From: Pseudomonas sp. MWU13-2100
GTDB lineage: Bacteria > Pseudomonadota > Gammaproteobacteria > Pseudomonadales > Pseudomonadaceae
Direction of reading: 5' to 3'
Length of the DNA stretch: 64,000 nucleotides
NCBI RefSeq assembly: GCF_023242365.1
Contig: NZ_JALLIX010000025.1
Coordinates: 34,554 to 98,553 of the forward strand
This document shows, piece by piece, positions 20,128 through 29,108 of this stretch (position 1 is its first letter; the number at the start of each line of letters is the position of its first letter). The position numbers and the translations under genes are program-made. The notes below the pieces were generated by a model. It was not told where the DNA came from and did no database searches. It saw only the letters and a list, made by a program, of their open reading frames with translations.

Positions 20128-23100
20128 CGCGTGGTTTGAAAATACTCGGCCTGGCGCTTGTCTCGCTGATTCTGTTGTTGCTGGTGTCCTTGAGTTTGCT
20201 GCTGGGCACCCAGGCCGGCAGTCGCTGGGCGTTGGCGCAAGTGCCGGGCTTGAGCGTGGAAAATTTCCACGGCCATTTGGCCGGCCAGTGGACTGCCGAT
20301 CATCTGCTCTGGCAACAGGGCGCCAATCGGGTTGAATTGCAGCAGCCGCGCTTCAATTGGTCACCGCTGTGCCTGACGCACTTTGTCCTGTGCATCGATC
20401 AGTTGGACGTCGAGCGGGTCGACCTGCGCTTCGAGCCGGGTGCGCCTGCCGAGAGCGGGCCGCTGAGCTTGCCGACGCTGAAACTGCCGGTGGCGATCGA
20501 GTTGCGCCAGGTGCGTATCGGCAGCCTGTGGCTCGACGGCAGCGAGCAGCTCAAGGAGTTGCAACTGGCCGCGCATTGGACTGCGAAGGGGTTGCAGATC
20601 GATACCGTGCACTTGCGGCATGACGACCTCAGCCTGGACCTGTCCGGGCTGCTGCAACCGAGCGGCGACTGGCCGCTGGAGGCCGAGGGCAAGCTGCTGT
20701 TACCGGCTCCGGGCGGTGTGCCCTGGGCCCTGGCGCTGGAGGTGCAGGGCGATTTGCTCAAGACCCTCAAGCTCAAGGCCAACAGCAGCGGTTATCTGCA
20801 GGGCCGGCTCACGGGCGAACTCGAGGCCCTGGCCGAGCACCTGCCGGCCCGGGTGCGGATCAGCGCCGATGGCTTCAAGGCCAGCGCCGAGCTGCCGGAT
20901 ACCCTGCAACTCAATCAACTGGAGCTCACCGGCAGCGGCAACCTGAAAGACGGCTACCAGCTCCAGGGCAAGGCCGTGCTGCCGGCCGAGCAAGGCCCCG
21001 TCGACCTGAACCTGCAAGCTCGGGTCGATGCGCAGGGGGCGCAGATCGCCGCGCTGGACCTGACGGCCGATGCCAGGCAGCGGCTGAAGCTCAGCGCCGA
21101 GCTGGACTGGCAGAAGGGCTTCAGCGCCGACGCCAAGGTCGACTGGCTGGACTTCCCCTGGCATCGCCTGTACCCGTTGATCGAGGAGCCGGCGGTCAAG
21201 GCGCGGACCCTGGTCGGCGAAGTGCATTACCGCGATGGCAACTACCTGGGCTACGTCCAGGCCGATCTCGACGGCCCGGCGGGCAAGTTCAGCCTGCTGA
21301 CGCCGTTCAGTGGCGACCTGAAACAGATCGCCCTGCCGCAGCTCGAACTGACCGCGGGGCAGGGCAAGGCCAGCGGGCACCTGAACCTGCAATTCGCCGA
21401 TGGTATCGCCTGGGACACCGCGCTGGACCTGAGTGCACTCAACCCGGCGTATTGGCTGGCGGAATTGCCCGGGACCCTGGCCGGGCCGCTGCGCAGCAAA
21501 GGCGAATTGAAGAACCAGCAGCTTGTCCTCGAGGCCAATATCGACCTCAAGGGCAAATTGCGCGGGCAACCGGCGCAGCTCCAGGCCAAGGCCGGCGGTA
21601 AAGGCGAGCAATGGACCCTCAGTGCCCTGGACATTCGCCTCGGCGACAACCGCATCCAGGGCAGCGGCAGCCTGCAGCAACGCCTGGCCGGGCGGCTCGA
21701 CCTCAATCTGCCGCGCCTGGGCCAGCTCTGGCCGCAGTTGCGCGGGCAAGTCAAGGGCCGGGTCGAACTCGCCGGTACGCTCAAGGCGCCGCAAGGCAAG
21801 GTCAGCCTGCACGGCCAGCAACTGGTGTTCGCCGCCAACCGCCTGCACGATCTCAGTCTCGAAGCCGATCTGGACAGTGCCCAACGCGGACGGCTGGACC
21901 TCAAGGGCGACGGTATCCAGGCCGGCGACACGGCCCTGGGCAGCCTGATCTTGCACGGGCAGGGCGATCTCAAGCGCCAGCAGGCGCAACTCGCTCTGCA
22001 AGGCCCGCTGCTGAAACTGGCCCTCGACCTGGACGGCGGGCTCGACAAAGGCAACTGGCGCGGTCGCCTGGTTTCGGGCGATGTGCAGACCGGCGGCCAG
22101 GACTGGAAGCTGCAGAACCCGGCCAAACTCGAATACCTCGCCGATGGCCGGCTGAACTTCGGCAGCCACTGTTGGTTGTCGGGGGAGGCCAGCCTGTGTG
22201 GCGAGGACCAGCGGCTGATGCCCGAGCCGCGCTTGCGTTATCACCTCAAACAGTTCCCCCTGGAAAGCCTCGGGCAATGGATGCCCCGCGACTTCGCCTG
22301 GCAAGGCCGGCTGAACGCCGACCTGCAACTGGACCTGCCGGCCAGCGGCCCCAAGGGCCAGATCATGATCGATGCCAGTGGCGGTATCCTGCGCATCCGT
22401 GAGCGGCGCAAATGGCTGGATTTCCCCTATGAGACCCTCAGGCTGACCAGCAACCTGACCCCGCGTCGGGTCGATACGGTCCTGGATTTTCGTGGTGGCA
22501 AACTTGGCGAACTGATGCTCCAGGCGCAGATCGATCCCCTGGCGAAGAACAAGCCCCTGAGCGGCGATTTCCGCCTCAGCGGTCTCGACCTCAGCGTGGC
22601 CCGGCCTTTCGTGCGCAAGGTCGAGACCCTGGCCGGGCGCCTGGATGGCAGTGGGCGCTTGTCTGGCGGCCTATTGGCACCCAAGGTCGACGGTAACCTG
22701 ACCTTGAGCGGCGGCGAGGTTTCCGGCTCGGAGGTCCCCACCACGATCAAGGACTTGCGGGTGCAGGCGCAGATTGCCGGGGAAAGGGTCCAGCTCAACG
22801 GCAGTTGGACCGGTGGCGACGCCGGGCACGGCAGCCTGGCTGGGCATATCGACTGGACCGATGCGCTACAGCTGGAATTGGCGATCAAGGGCTCGCAGTT
22901 GCCGGTCAGTGTCGAGCCGTATGCGGCGCTGGAAGTCGCGCCGGACCTGACGGTGTCAATGCACGGTGACAAGCTGGCGATTGCCGGCAAGGTGCATGTG
23001 CCCAAGGGCGCGATCACCGTGCGCGAGCTGCCGCCGTCGACGGTCAAGGTCTCCGACGACACGTTGATCGTTGGCCAGCCGACCACAGAGGGCAAGGCGG

Positions 23101-23795
23101 CGCTGGCGATGTCCATGGATATCGAGGTGCTGGTGGGGGAGGACAAGCTCAGCTTCAACGGCTTTGGCCTGAGCGCCGACTTGCAGGGTCAGGTGCATAT
23201 CGGCGACAACCTCGACACCCGGGGTGAGCTGCGCCTGAATGACGGACGCTACAGCGCCTATGGCCAGCGCCTGACCATTCGCCGGGCGCGATTGCTGTTC
23301 GCCGGTCCCATTGACCAGCCTTACCTGGATATCGAGGCGATTCGCCAGACCGGTGACGTGATTGCCGGTATTCGCCTGAGCGGCAGCGCCGAGCAGCCCA
23401 CCACGCAGATCTTCTCGGAACCGGCCATGAGCCAGGAGCAGGCATTGTCCTACCTGGTGCTGGGACGCCCCTTGAGCACCACCGGCGAAGACAGCAATAT
23501 GCTGGCCCAGGCGGCGTTGGGCTTGGGTTTGATGGGCAGTGCCGGGTTGACCGGCGACCTGGCGAAGAACCTGGGCATCGAGGATTTTTCCCTCGATACC
23601 CAGGGCAGTGGCAGCACCACGTCGGTGGTGGCCAGCGGCAAGATCACCGAGAAGCTGAGCTTGCGCTATGGGGTGGGGGTGTTCGAACCGGCCAATACCA
23701 TTGCCTTGCGTTATATGTTGAGCAAGAAGGTTTACCTGGAGGCGGCGAGTGGCGTGGCCAGTTCCCTGGATATTTTCTACAAGCGCGATTTTTGA
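20124..23795 (+). CDS. tamB: Translocation and assembly module subunit TamB (AsmA/DUF490 family)
   Basis: 1223 residues, a usual TamB length. N-terminal membrane anchor LALVSLILLLLVSLSLLLG, then a very long repetitive beta-structured periplasmic region forming a hydrophobic groove, and the conserved C-terminal DUF490 domain (SYLVLGRPLSTTGEDSNML, GSGSTTSVVASGKITEKLSLRYGVG, ending SLDIFYKRDF). It bridges the inner membrane to TamA. The start overlaps the tamA stop by four bases (GTGA), showing translational coupling. Confidence 0.95.
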   Translation: MTRGLKILGLALVSLILLLLVSLSLLLGTQAGSRWALAQVPGLSVENFHGHLAGQWTADHLLWQQGANRVELQQPRFNWSPLCLTHFVLCIDQLDVERVDLRFEPGAPAESGPLSLPTLKLPVAIELRQVRIGSLWLDGSEQLKELQLAAHWTAKGLQIDTVHLRHDDLSLDLSGLLQPSGDWPLEAEGKLLLPAPGGVPWALALEVQGDLLKTLKLKANSSGYLQGRLTGELEALAEHLPARVRISADGFKASAELPDTLQLNQLELTGSGNLKDGYQLQGKAVLPAEQGPVDLNLQARVDAQGAQIAALDLTADARQRLKLSAELDWQKGFSADAKVDWLDFPWHRLYPLIEEPAVKARTLVGEVHYRDGNYLGYVQADLDGPAGKFSLLTPFSGDLKQIALPQLELTAGQGKASGHLNLQFADGIAWDTALDLSALNPAYWLAELPGTLAGPLRSKGELKNQQLVLEANIDLKGKLRGQPAQLQAKAGGKGEQWTLSALDIRLGDNRIQGSGSLQQRLAGRLDLNLPRLGQLWPQLRGQVKGRVELAGTLKAPQGKVSLHGQQLVFAANRLHDLSLEADLDSAQRGRLDLKGDGIQAGDTALGSLILHGQGDLKRQQAQLALQGPLLKLALDLDGGLDKGNWRGRLVSGDVQTGGQDWKLQNPAKLEYLADGRLNFGSHCWLSGEASLCGEDQRLMPEPRLRYHLKQFPLESLGQWMPRDFAWQGRLNADLQLDLPASGPKGQIMIDASGGILRIRERRKWLDFPYETLRLTSNLTPRRVDTVLDFRGGKLGELMLQAQIDPLAKNKPLSGDFRLSGLDLSVARPFVRKVETLAGRLDGSGRLSGGLLAPKVDGNLTLSGGEVSGSEVPTTIKDLRVQAQIAGERVQLNGSWTGGDAGHGSLAGHIDWTDALQLELAIKGSQLPVSVEPYAALEVAPDLTVSMHGDKLAIAGKVHVPKGAITVRELPPSTVKVSDDTLIVGQPTTEGKAALAMSMDIEVLVGEDKLSFNGFGLSADLQGQVHIGDNLDTRGELRLNDGRYSAYGQRLTIRRARLLFAGPIDQPYLDIEAIRQTGDVIAGIRLSGSAEQPTTQIFSEPAMSQEQALSYLVLGRPLSTTGEDSNMLAQAALGLGLMGSAGLTGDLAKNLGIEDFSLDTQGSGSTTSVVASGKITEKLSLRYGVGVFEPANTIALRYMLSKKVYLEAASGVASSLDIFYKRDF

Positions 23796-23847
23796 GGGGC
23801 CGATTTTTGAGGGACAGCATCCATTTCCTTGAGGGGATGGCGCTTTT

Positions 23848-23922
23848 TGTGGGAGCGGAGCTTGCCCGCGAAGGGGCCCTGGAGGGCGCTAAAAGCTTCG
23901 CGGGCAAGCTCCGCTCCCACAG
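23848..23922. repeat. Paired REP element after tamB
   Basis: Two inverted copies of the GGGAGCGGAGCTTGCCCGCG class between convergent tamB and the aldo/keto reductase gene. Confidence 0.85.
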
Positions 23923-23964
23923 GGCTGCGTTGTGTTCTCGGGACCAGGGGTCACAGGCGGTTAC

Positions 23965-24960
23965 TCAGCGATTGAGGCCCTGCATCACCGCCTCCGGATA
24001 GCGCAGCCCGGCGATGGCACCGGCCGGGAAAATCGCTTCCAATACCTGCAACTCGGCGGAGCTCAGCTTCACCTCCAATGCCGCGACGTTCTCTTCCAGG
24101 TACTTGCGCTGCTTGGTCCCGGGGATCGGGATCAGGTAGTCGCCCTGGGCCAGGACCCAGGCCAGCGCCAGTTGCCCGGCGGTCACGCCTTTTTCCGCGG
24201 CCAACGCCTGCACTTGCTCCACCAGCCGCAGGTTACGGACGAAGTTCTCGCCTTGGAAGCGTGGGCTGAAACGCCGATAGTCATCGGCGGCGAAATCCTC
24301 CGGGCTCTTCAACGCACCGGTCAGGAAACCGCGACCCAACGGACTATAGGGCACAAAGGCAATCCCCAGGCGTTGGCAGGCGGCCAGGCAGCCGTTGTCT
24401 TCCTGGTCGCGACTCCACAGCGAGTACTCGCTTTGCAAGGCGCTGATCGGATGCACCCGATGGGCCCGCTCCAGGGTCTCGGCCGAGGCCTCGCTCAGAC
24501 CCAGGTAACGGACCTTGCCGACCTTGACCAGTTCGGCCATGGCGCCGACGGTTTCCTCAATGGCCACCTCCGGATCGATACGGTGCTGGTAGTACAGGTC
24601 CAGGGTCTCGATGCCCAATCGCTTGAGGGTGCCGTCGATGGCCGTGCGAATGTACTCCGGCTTGCCGCTGACCCCTCGGTACGCCGGGTTGGCCGGGTCG
24701 CGCAGGATGCCGAACTTGCTGGCCAGGAACACCTGCTCGCGTTTGCCGGCGATGGCCTGGCCGATCAGTTCCTCGTTGCTGTGGGGGCCGTACATGTCGG
24801 CGGTGTCGAGCAGGGTCACGCCCAGTTCCAAGGCCCGATGCAAGGTGGCGATGGCTTCGCGGGTGTCGTTGCCGGTGGTGTAGAAATCGGTCATGCCCAT
24901 GCAGCCGAGGCCGATGGCGGAGACCTGTGGACCGTTCTTGCCGAGTTGACGGGTATGCAT
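23965..24960 (-). CDS. Aldo/keto reductase
   Basis: 331 residues. NADPH-dependent (beta/alpha)8 reductase of the YakC/AKR13-like group. The catalytic tetrad context is visible: LLDTADMYGPHSNEE (Asp and Tyr), VFLASKFGI (Lys), DLYYQHRIDPEVAIEE (His). The cofactor end reads IPIPGTKQRKYLEENVAAL. Start ATG at 24960 (MHTRQLGKNGPQVSAIGLG) is the family N-terminus. Divergent from a LysR gene over 105 bp, the likely regulator. Substrate unknown. Confidence 0.92.
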   Translation of the reverse strand: MHTRQLGKNGPQVSAIGLGCMGMTDFYTTGNDTREAIATLHRALELGVTLLDTADMYGPHSNEELIGQAIAGKREQVFLASKFGILRDPANPAYRGVSGKPEYIRTAIDGTLKRLGIETLDLYYQHRIDPEVAIEETVGAMAELVKVGKVRYLGLSEASAETLERAHRVHPISALQSEYSLWSRDQEDNGCLAACQRLGIAFVPYSPLGRGFLTGALKSPEDFAADDYRRFSPRFQGENFVRNLRLVEQVQALAAEKGVTAGQLALAWVLAQGDYLIPIPGTKQRKYLEENVAALEVKLSSAELQVLEAIFPAGAIAGLRYPEAVMQGLNR

Positions 24961-25065
24961 GGTGTGGCTCCTATGGGATTTCCAACAGTGTGAACCTCGA
25001 CAAAAGTGCGATAAACCGGCTAAAAGCACTATCACTATTCATTAATTCACAATAATGGAGGGCCG

Positions 25066-25977
25066 ATGGATCGCTTCAATGCCATGCGGGTCTTTACCCG
25101 GATCGTCGAACTGGGCGGTTTCGCCAAGGCCGCCGACAGCCTGCAACTGCCTCGCGCTTCGGTGACAGTGCTGGTCAAGCAACTGGAAGCGCATCTGGGC
25201 GTGCAGTTGCTGCACCGCACCACCCGCCAGGTCAGTACCACCCTCGATGGCGCGGCCTATTACCAGCGCTGCGTGCGGTTGCTGGCGGACCTTGAGGAAA
25301 CCGAGGCGGTGTTTTCCACGGCCCGGCAGAATCCGCGCGGTACCCTGCGGGTCGATATGCCGGCGGGTATCGGACGCTTGATCGTGATCCCGGTATTGCC
25401 TGAGTTCACCGAGCGTTATCCGCTGATCGAGCTGGAAATCGGCCTGAACGACCGGCCGGTGGACCTGATCCGCGACGGTATCGATTGCGTGCTGCGCGGT
25501 GGCCTGGCCCTCGACGATTCGCTGGTGGCGCGGCCGTTGGTGCTGGTCGAGCAAGTGACCTGTGCCAGCCCGGCCTATATCGAACTCATGGGCATGCCGA
25601 CTTCACTGGCGGACCTGGCGGGGCATCGGATGGTCGAGTATTTTTCCAGTGTGACTGGCAAGCGCTTCGGGCTGGAGTTCCAGCAGGGCGGGCAATTGCA
25701 GGCGATCGACCTGCCCAAGCACCTCTCGGTGAGCAGTGCCGACGGTTACCTGGCAGCCTGTGAGGCTGGCTATGGGCTGGTGCAGATTCCCTATTACCAC
25801 GTGACCGAACAACTGCGCAGTGGTCAGTTGTGCGAAGTGTTGCGCGATTATCCCGCGCCCGGATTGCCGTTGAACGCAATGTATCCGCCGCACCGACAGA
25901 TGTCGGCGCGGGTACGGGTGTTTGTCGATTGGCTGGTGGAGATCTGTACCCGACCGGGTACCGGGTTTCGGCGCTGA
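25066..25977 (+). CDS. LysR-family transcriptional regulator
   Basis: 303 residues. N-terminus MDRFNAMRVFTRIVELGGFAKAADSLQLPRASVTVLVKQLEAHLGVQLLHR is a standard LysR helix-turn-helix of the DsdC/AaeR-like (PA2547-type) branch; the rest is the effector domain. RBS GGAGGG lies just upstream of the ATG. Divergent from the aldo/keto reductase gene, suggesting local control of it. Confidence 0.92.
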   Translation: MDRFNAMRVFTRIVELGGFAKAADSLQLPRASVTVLVKQLEAHLGVQLLHRTTRQVSTTLDGAAYYQRCVRLLADLEETEAVFSTARQNPRGTLRVDMPAGIGRLIVIPVLPEFTERYPLIELEIGLNDRPVDLIRDGIDCVLRGGLALDDSLVARPLVLVEQVTCASPAYIELMGMPTSLADLAGHRMVEYFSSVTGKRFGLEFQQGGQLQAIDLPKHLSVSSADGYLAACEAGYGLVQIPYYHVTEQLRSGQLCEVLRDYPAPGLPLNAMYPPHRQMSARVRVFVDWLVEICTRPGTGFRR

Positions 25978-26011
25978 GGGGGCGGCTGATCACCATCCCC
26001 GGCAGCCGTGA

Positions 26012-26170
26012 TCAGCGGCGGTAGTAGTGCTCACCACCATAGTAACGATGGTCACCATCATAGTAACGATGGTCATGATCGTGCCAGCCGCCACCATGGG
26101 GAAAGATGATGCAACCGCTCAGGGACAGAATGATCAGCAGGGGAATCAGCAGTGTGATTCGACGAAACAT
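26012..26170 (-). CDS. Small His/Tyr/Gly-rich lipoprotein
   Basis: 52 residues, too short for routine ORF lists. MFRRITLLIPLLIILSLSGC is a lipoprotein signal with lipobox LSGC (Cys20). The mature part is about 32 residues, rich in His, Tyr, Asp and Gly, with a repeated DHRYY motif encoded by a direct repeat of CATAGTAACGATGGT. A good RBS (GAGGAT) precedes the ATG. Function unknown; the His/Asp richness could bind metal ions, which is speculation. Confidence 0.72.
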   Translation of the reverse strand: MFRRITLLIPLLIILSLSGCIIFPHGGGWHDHDHRYYDGDHRYYGGEHYYRR

Positions 26171-26337
26171 GGATAGATCCTCATGGGTGAAGCCGGGAAG
26201 CTAAAACATTTCCGCGGCTGTAATATGAGACCCCGTTTGTGTCGTTTCATTCATCGACCTTTGTAGGTCATTGGTATGTATTCTGATACAAGCTGGATAC
26301 ATTGACCGCTTCAGGCTTTAACTTTCAGGAATACCCA

Positions 26338-26526
26338 ATGACTCAATCGCAGCGTCTGAAATACTCGATTCTGATTTCCCTGGTGGTACTGGGGATCATG
26401 TTCGGCCTGTCCTATCTGCAAAACACCGGAGTCATCAGCGAGAAGCTGTTCCAGTACATCGCCATTGGCGTGGCGGTGCTCGTGGTAGTGATCAACGGTG
26501 TCATGCGTCGCAAGGTCAAGCCCTGA
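26338..26526 (+). CDS. Small two-helix membrane protein
   Basis: 62 residues. Two predicted membrane helices: YSILISLVVLGIMFGLSYL (about 9-27) and YIAIGVAVLVVVINGVM (about 40-56), with a basic RRKVKP tail. Start ATG 26338 is preceded by TTCAGGA at good spacing; a further upstream codon at 26302 lacks one. No recognised function. Convergent with the Fur-like gene, only 2 bp apart. Confidence 0.7.
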   Translation: MTQSQRLKYSILISLVVLGIMFGLSYLQNTGVISEKLFQYIAIGVAVLVVVINGVMRRKVKP

Positions 26527-26528
26527 AC

Positions 26529-26936
26529 TCAGCTGTCGAGGTCCGGGGCCTGGGGCTCGGCGTCCTGTAGTTCCAGGGTCGTGATCGCGTCCGGGTGCAG
26601 GCTGTAGCTCTTGTCCGCGTTGAGCAGCACGACGCCCTCGCTGCACAGGCGCTTGAGCACCTCGCGCACGCTGAGAAAGGACAGGGGGATACCCAGCTCC
26701 AGCAAGTGACTGTGAACCCCGCGCACACCCAGCCGGCGATTGTCTTCGCCGGCACTCAGCAGTGCATCGATGACTTTGAGTCGGATCAGGCTGGTGCGCA
26801 AACCGAAGTGTTTGAGCAACTGACGAATACGGTTGTTACCGCTGCGTTCGGCAGGTTTGGCCAACATGGCGCCCGAGCTGTAGGAAGGATCGCGTTGCAA
26901 AGAATTACCGTCCGTTGACCTGTGCTGGTCGTACAT
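26529..26936 (-). CDS. Fur-like winged-helix protein lacking metal sites
   Basis: 135 residues from ATG 26936, chosen because AAGGAG lies directly upstream; the frame stays open to 27086 but without an RBS. Residues about 33-105 resemble the Fur/Zur DNA-binding winged helix (LLKHFGLRTSLIRLKVIDALLSA, GVRGVHSHLLELGIPLSFLSVREVLKRLCSEGVVL). The C-terminal dimerisation and metal-binding domain with its His/Cys ligands is absent. Pseudomonas homologues are commonly labelled Fe2+/Zn2+ uptake regulation protein, but the sequence itself offers no metal-sensing site. Confidence 0.7.
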   Translation of the reverse strand: MYDQHRSTDGNSLQRDPSYSSGAMLAKPAERSGNNRIRQLLKHFGLRTSLIRLKVIDALLSAGEDNRRLGVRGVHSHLLELGIPLSFLSVREVLKRLCSEGVVLLNADKSYSLHPDAITTLELQDAEPQAPDLDS

Positions 26937-27268
26937 GCAAAAACTCCTTTTCAGAACCTGATCAGGAATGTGATGTCGGCGCTCCTCGATAAGGACGAGC
27001 GAGACGGATAAATCATGAAGCCTCGAATGTAGAAAATTTGTCGATATCGAGTCACAGACAGGTGATGGCACCTGGATATCGCTCAAGTTTCATGTTCAGA
27101 CGCCTGGATATCCCTGACTTTTCATGTCCAGGCTCGTCTCTACCAGATGCACCTGAGCATTCCTGGCCTGCTATTGATATCGTTCATATCATTCAGTTCT
27201 GAAAGTGACTTTATTCATGATCCAGGCTGCCATGACAATCGGCGGCACACTTTCATGGAGTTCACGTC
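26937..27268. other. 332-bp intergenic region upstream of nitrilase gene
   Basis: Contains the divergent promoters of the Fur-like and nitrilase genes and a tandem direct repeat (27071-27131). The downstream part is AT-richer. No additional gene is supported. Confidence 0.6.
27071..27131. promoter_or_regulatory. Two tandem 29-bp direct repeats 32 bp apart, candidate activator sites
   Basis: Copies at 27071-27099 and 27103-27131 agree at 24 of 29 positions, sharing CCTGGATATC and TTTCATGT blocks. The 32-bp offset is about three helical turns, as expected for a dimeric or AraC-type activator bound on one face. They lie about 140 bp upstream of the nitrilase start and 135 bp upstream of the Fur-like gene. 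Confidence 0.5.
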
Positions 27269-28195
27269 ATGCCCAAGTCCATCGTTGCGGCGTTGCAAAT
27301 CGGTTCCCTGCCGGGCGGCAAGGGAGACACCCTGGAACAGATCCTCGGCTATGAACATGCGATCATCGAGTCCGGCGCCTGTCTGGTGGTGATGCCCGAA
27401 GCCCTGCTGGGCGGCTACCCCAAGGGCGAAACCTTCGGTACCCAGTTGGGTTACCGGTTGCCCGAGGGCCGCGAGGCCTTCGCCCGTTATCACGCCAACG
27501 CCATCGATGTGCCGGGTGCCGAGACCGACGCCCTGGCACAGTTGTCCGCCCGCACCGGGGCGAGCCTGGTGCTCGGGGTCATCGAGCGCTCGGGGTCTAC
27601 CTTGTATTGCACGGTGCTGTTCTTCGAACCCCGGGGCGGACTGGTGGCCAGGCATCGCAAGCTGATGCCCACCGGCACTGAGCGGCTGATCTGGGGCAAG
27701 GGCGACGGCTCGACCCTGCCGGTGGTGGAGGGCAAGGCCGGGCGCATCGGTGCGGCGGTCTGCTGGGAAAACTATATGCCGTTGCTGCGCACGGCCATGT
27801 ATGCCAAGGGCGTGGAGGTCTGGTGTGCGCCGACGGTGGATGAGCGGGAGATGTGGCAGGTGACGATGCGCCATATCGCTTGTGAGGGCCGTTGCTTTGT
27901 GATCAGTGCCTGCCAGGTTCAGCCTTCGCCGCAGGAGTTGGGCGTCGAGGTGGCCAATTGGCCGGCGGAGCGTGCGTTGATCAACGGTGGCAGTCTGATT
28001 GTCGGACCCATGGGCGAGGTGCTGGCCGGACCCTTTGTCGGCCAGGCTGGCCTGCTGACCGCGCAGATCGACACCGAGCAACTGGTCCGCGCCCGTTATG
28101 ACTTCGATGTCACCGGCCACTACGCCCGCCCGGATGTGTTCGAGTTGCAGGTCGATGAGCGGGCCAAACCTGGCGTGCGTTTTATCCAGGACTGA
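27269..28195 (+). CDS. Nitrilase-family carbon-nitrogen hydrolase
   Basis: 308 residues. The catalytic triad is visible: Glu44 (VMPEALLGGYPKG), Lys131 (RHRKLMPTGTERLIWGKGDG) and Cys165 (GAAVCWENYMPLLR). The CWENYMPLLR context is that of true nitrilases (arylacetonitrilases, plant-type and Pseudomonas PinA-type) rather than amidases. Likely converts a nitrile such as a plant-derived indole- or cyanoalanine-type nitrile to acid and ammonia; the substrate is inference. RBS GGAG upstream; preceded by tandem repeats that may bind its activator. Confidence 0.9.
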   Translation: MPKSIVAALQIGSLPGGKGDTLEQILGYEHAIIESGACLVVMPEALLGGYPKGETFGTQLGYRLPEGREAFARYHANAIDVPGAETDALAQLSARTGASLVLGVIERSGSTLYCTVLFFEPRGGLVARHRKLMPTGTERLIWGKGDGSTLPVVEGKAGRIGAAVCWENYMPLLRTAMYAKGVEVWCAPTVDEREMWQVTMRHIACEGRCFVISACQVQPSPQELGVEVANWPAERALINGGSLIVGPMGEVLAGPFVGQAGLLTAQIDTEQLVRARYDFDVTGHYARPDVFELQVDERAKPGVRFIQD

Positions 28196-28310
28196 TCCGC
28201 GCAACCACCGCCGTTATATTGACGGTCTACAACTATTACCTACACTTGAATAGCACCTGCTACAGCATTTTTCGCAGTCCGTTGGTTTTCCTACGTTAAG
28301 GAGAAGACAA

Positions 28311-29093
28311 ATGGCTCGCTCGAAAAAATGGTGGTGGGGTTTACCGTTGCTTGCTTTGCTGTGGTTGGCTGCTCTTTGGATAACAACGCCTGAAGTCGAA
28401 CAGGATTTGCAGACCCGCGTGGGGAGTGCAATTGATAGTGCTCCCGTTGCTGTCGCAGGACGTGACGTGACCCTGCCCAATGCAACATCGAAAACCCGTG
28501 ACATGGCCGATCAAACCTATGGTGTCAGGCAGGTTGTCGGCACCCTGGGCGACCTGCCCGTGGCCCCGGCCGATAGCAATGTCGGCCGCCCTCCCGAAGT
28601 TGTCCCGCCCGCGCCGCCCGCTCCGGTCGTACCGCCGACCAGCGTTGTCGATGAGCCCCCGGCCAATCTGCAAAGTTCAGCCGCTGCCATGGATGCCAAG
28701 GCCTGCGAACAACAGTTCGCCGCTGCGTTGAGTCAATACAAAGTGCTGTTCGACACGGCCCAGGCCATCTTGTCACCGGCTTCGCAAACGGCCTTGGATG
28801 CGCTGGTGGCCACCGCCAGACAATGTCCCGACGAGCAGTTCGAAGTCGATGGCTACACCGACAACACCGGCAAGACGGCGTTCAACCTGGCGCTTTCCAC
28901 GCGCCGGGCCGAAGCCGTGGTGGCTTATCTGGCGCAACATGGTGTCACCCCGGAACACCTGAAAGCCGCCGGATTTGGCGAGGCTGATCCGGTGGCGTCG
29001 AACGATACGCCGCAGGGTCAGGCACAAAATCGGCGGATAGAAATAAAGGTAACTGACGGCAATGCTGTGACTGCCCCGACTGATGCTAAATAA
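28311..29093 (+). CDS. OmpA-family protein with N-terminal membrane anchor
   Basis: 260 residues. N-terminal helix WWWGLPLLALLWLAALWI (about 7-24) without a clear cleavage site. Then comes a region resembling half of a BON domain (EQDLQTRVGSAIDSAPVAVAGRDVTL), a proline-rich linker (about 95-115), and a C-terminal OmpA peptidoglycan-binding domain (VLFDTAQAILSPASQTALDALV, DGYTDNTGKTAFNLALSTRRAEAV, NRRIEIKV). RBS AAGGAG. Likely tethers the inner membrane to peptidoglycan. Operon with the next gene, 15 bp apart. Confidence 0.88.
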   Translation: MARSKKWWWGLPLLALLWLAALWITTPEVEQDLQTRVGSAIDSAPVAVAGRDVTLPNATSKTRDMADQTYGVRQVVGTLGDLPVAPADSNVGRPPEVVPPAPPAPVVPPTSVVDEPPANLQSSAAAMDAKACEQQFAAALSQYKVLFDTAQAILSPASQTALDALVATARQCPDEQFEVDGYTDNTGKTAFNLALSTRRAEAVVAYLAQHGVTPEHLKAAGFGEADPVASNDTPQGQAQNRRIEIKVTDGNAVTAPTDAK

Positions 29094-29108
29094 CCAGGAG
29101 CAACCATC

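Noticed and set aside
20700..22328. 542-codon minus-strand open frame inside tamB
   Set aside because: Antisense shadow of the Leu/Gln/Ala-rich tamB sequence with no recognisable protein features.
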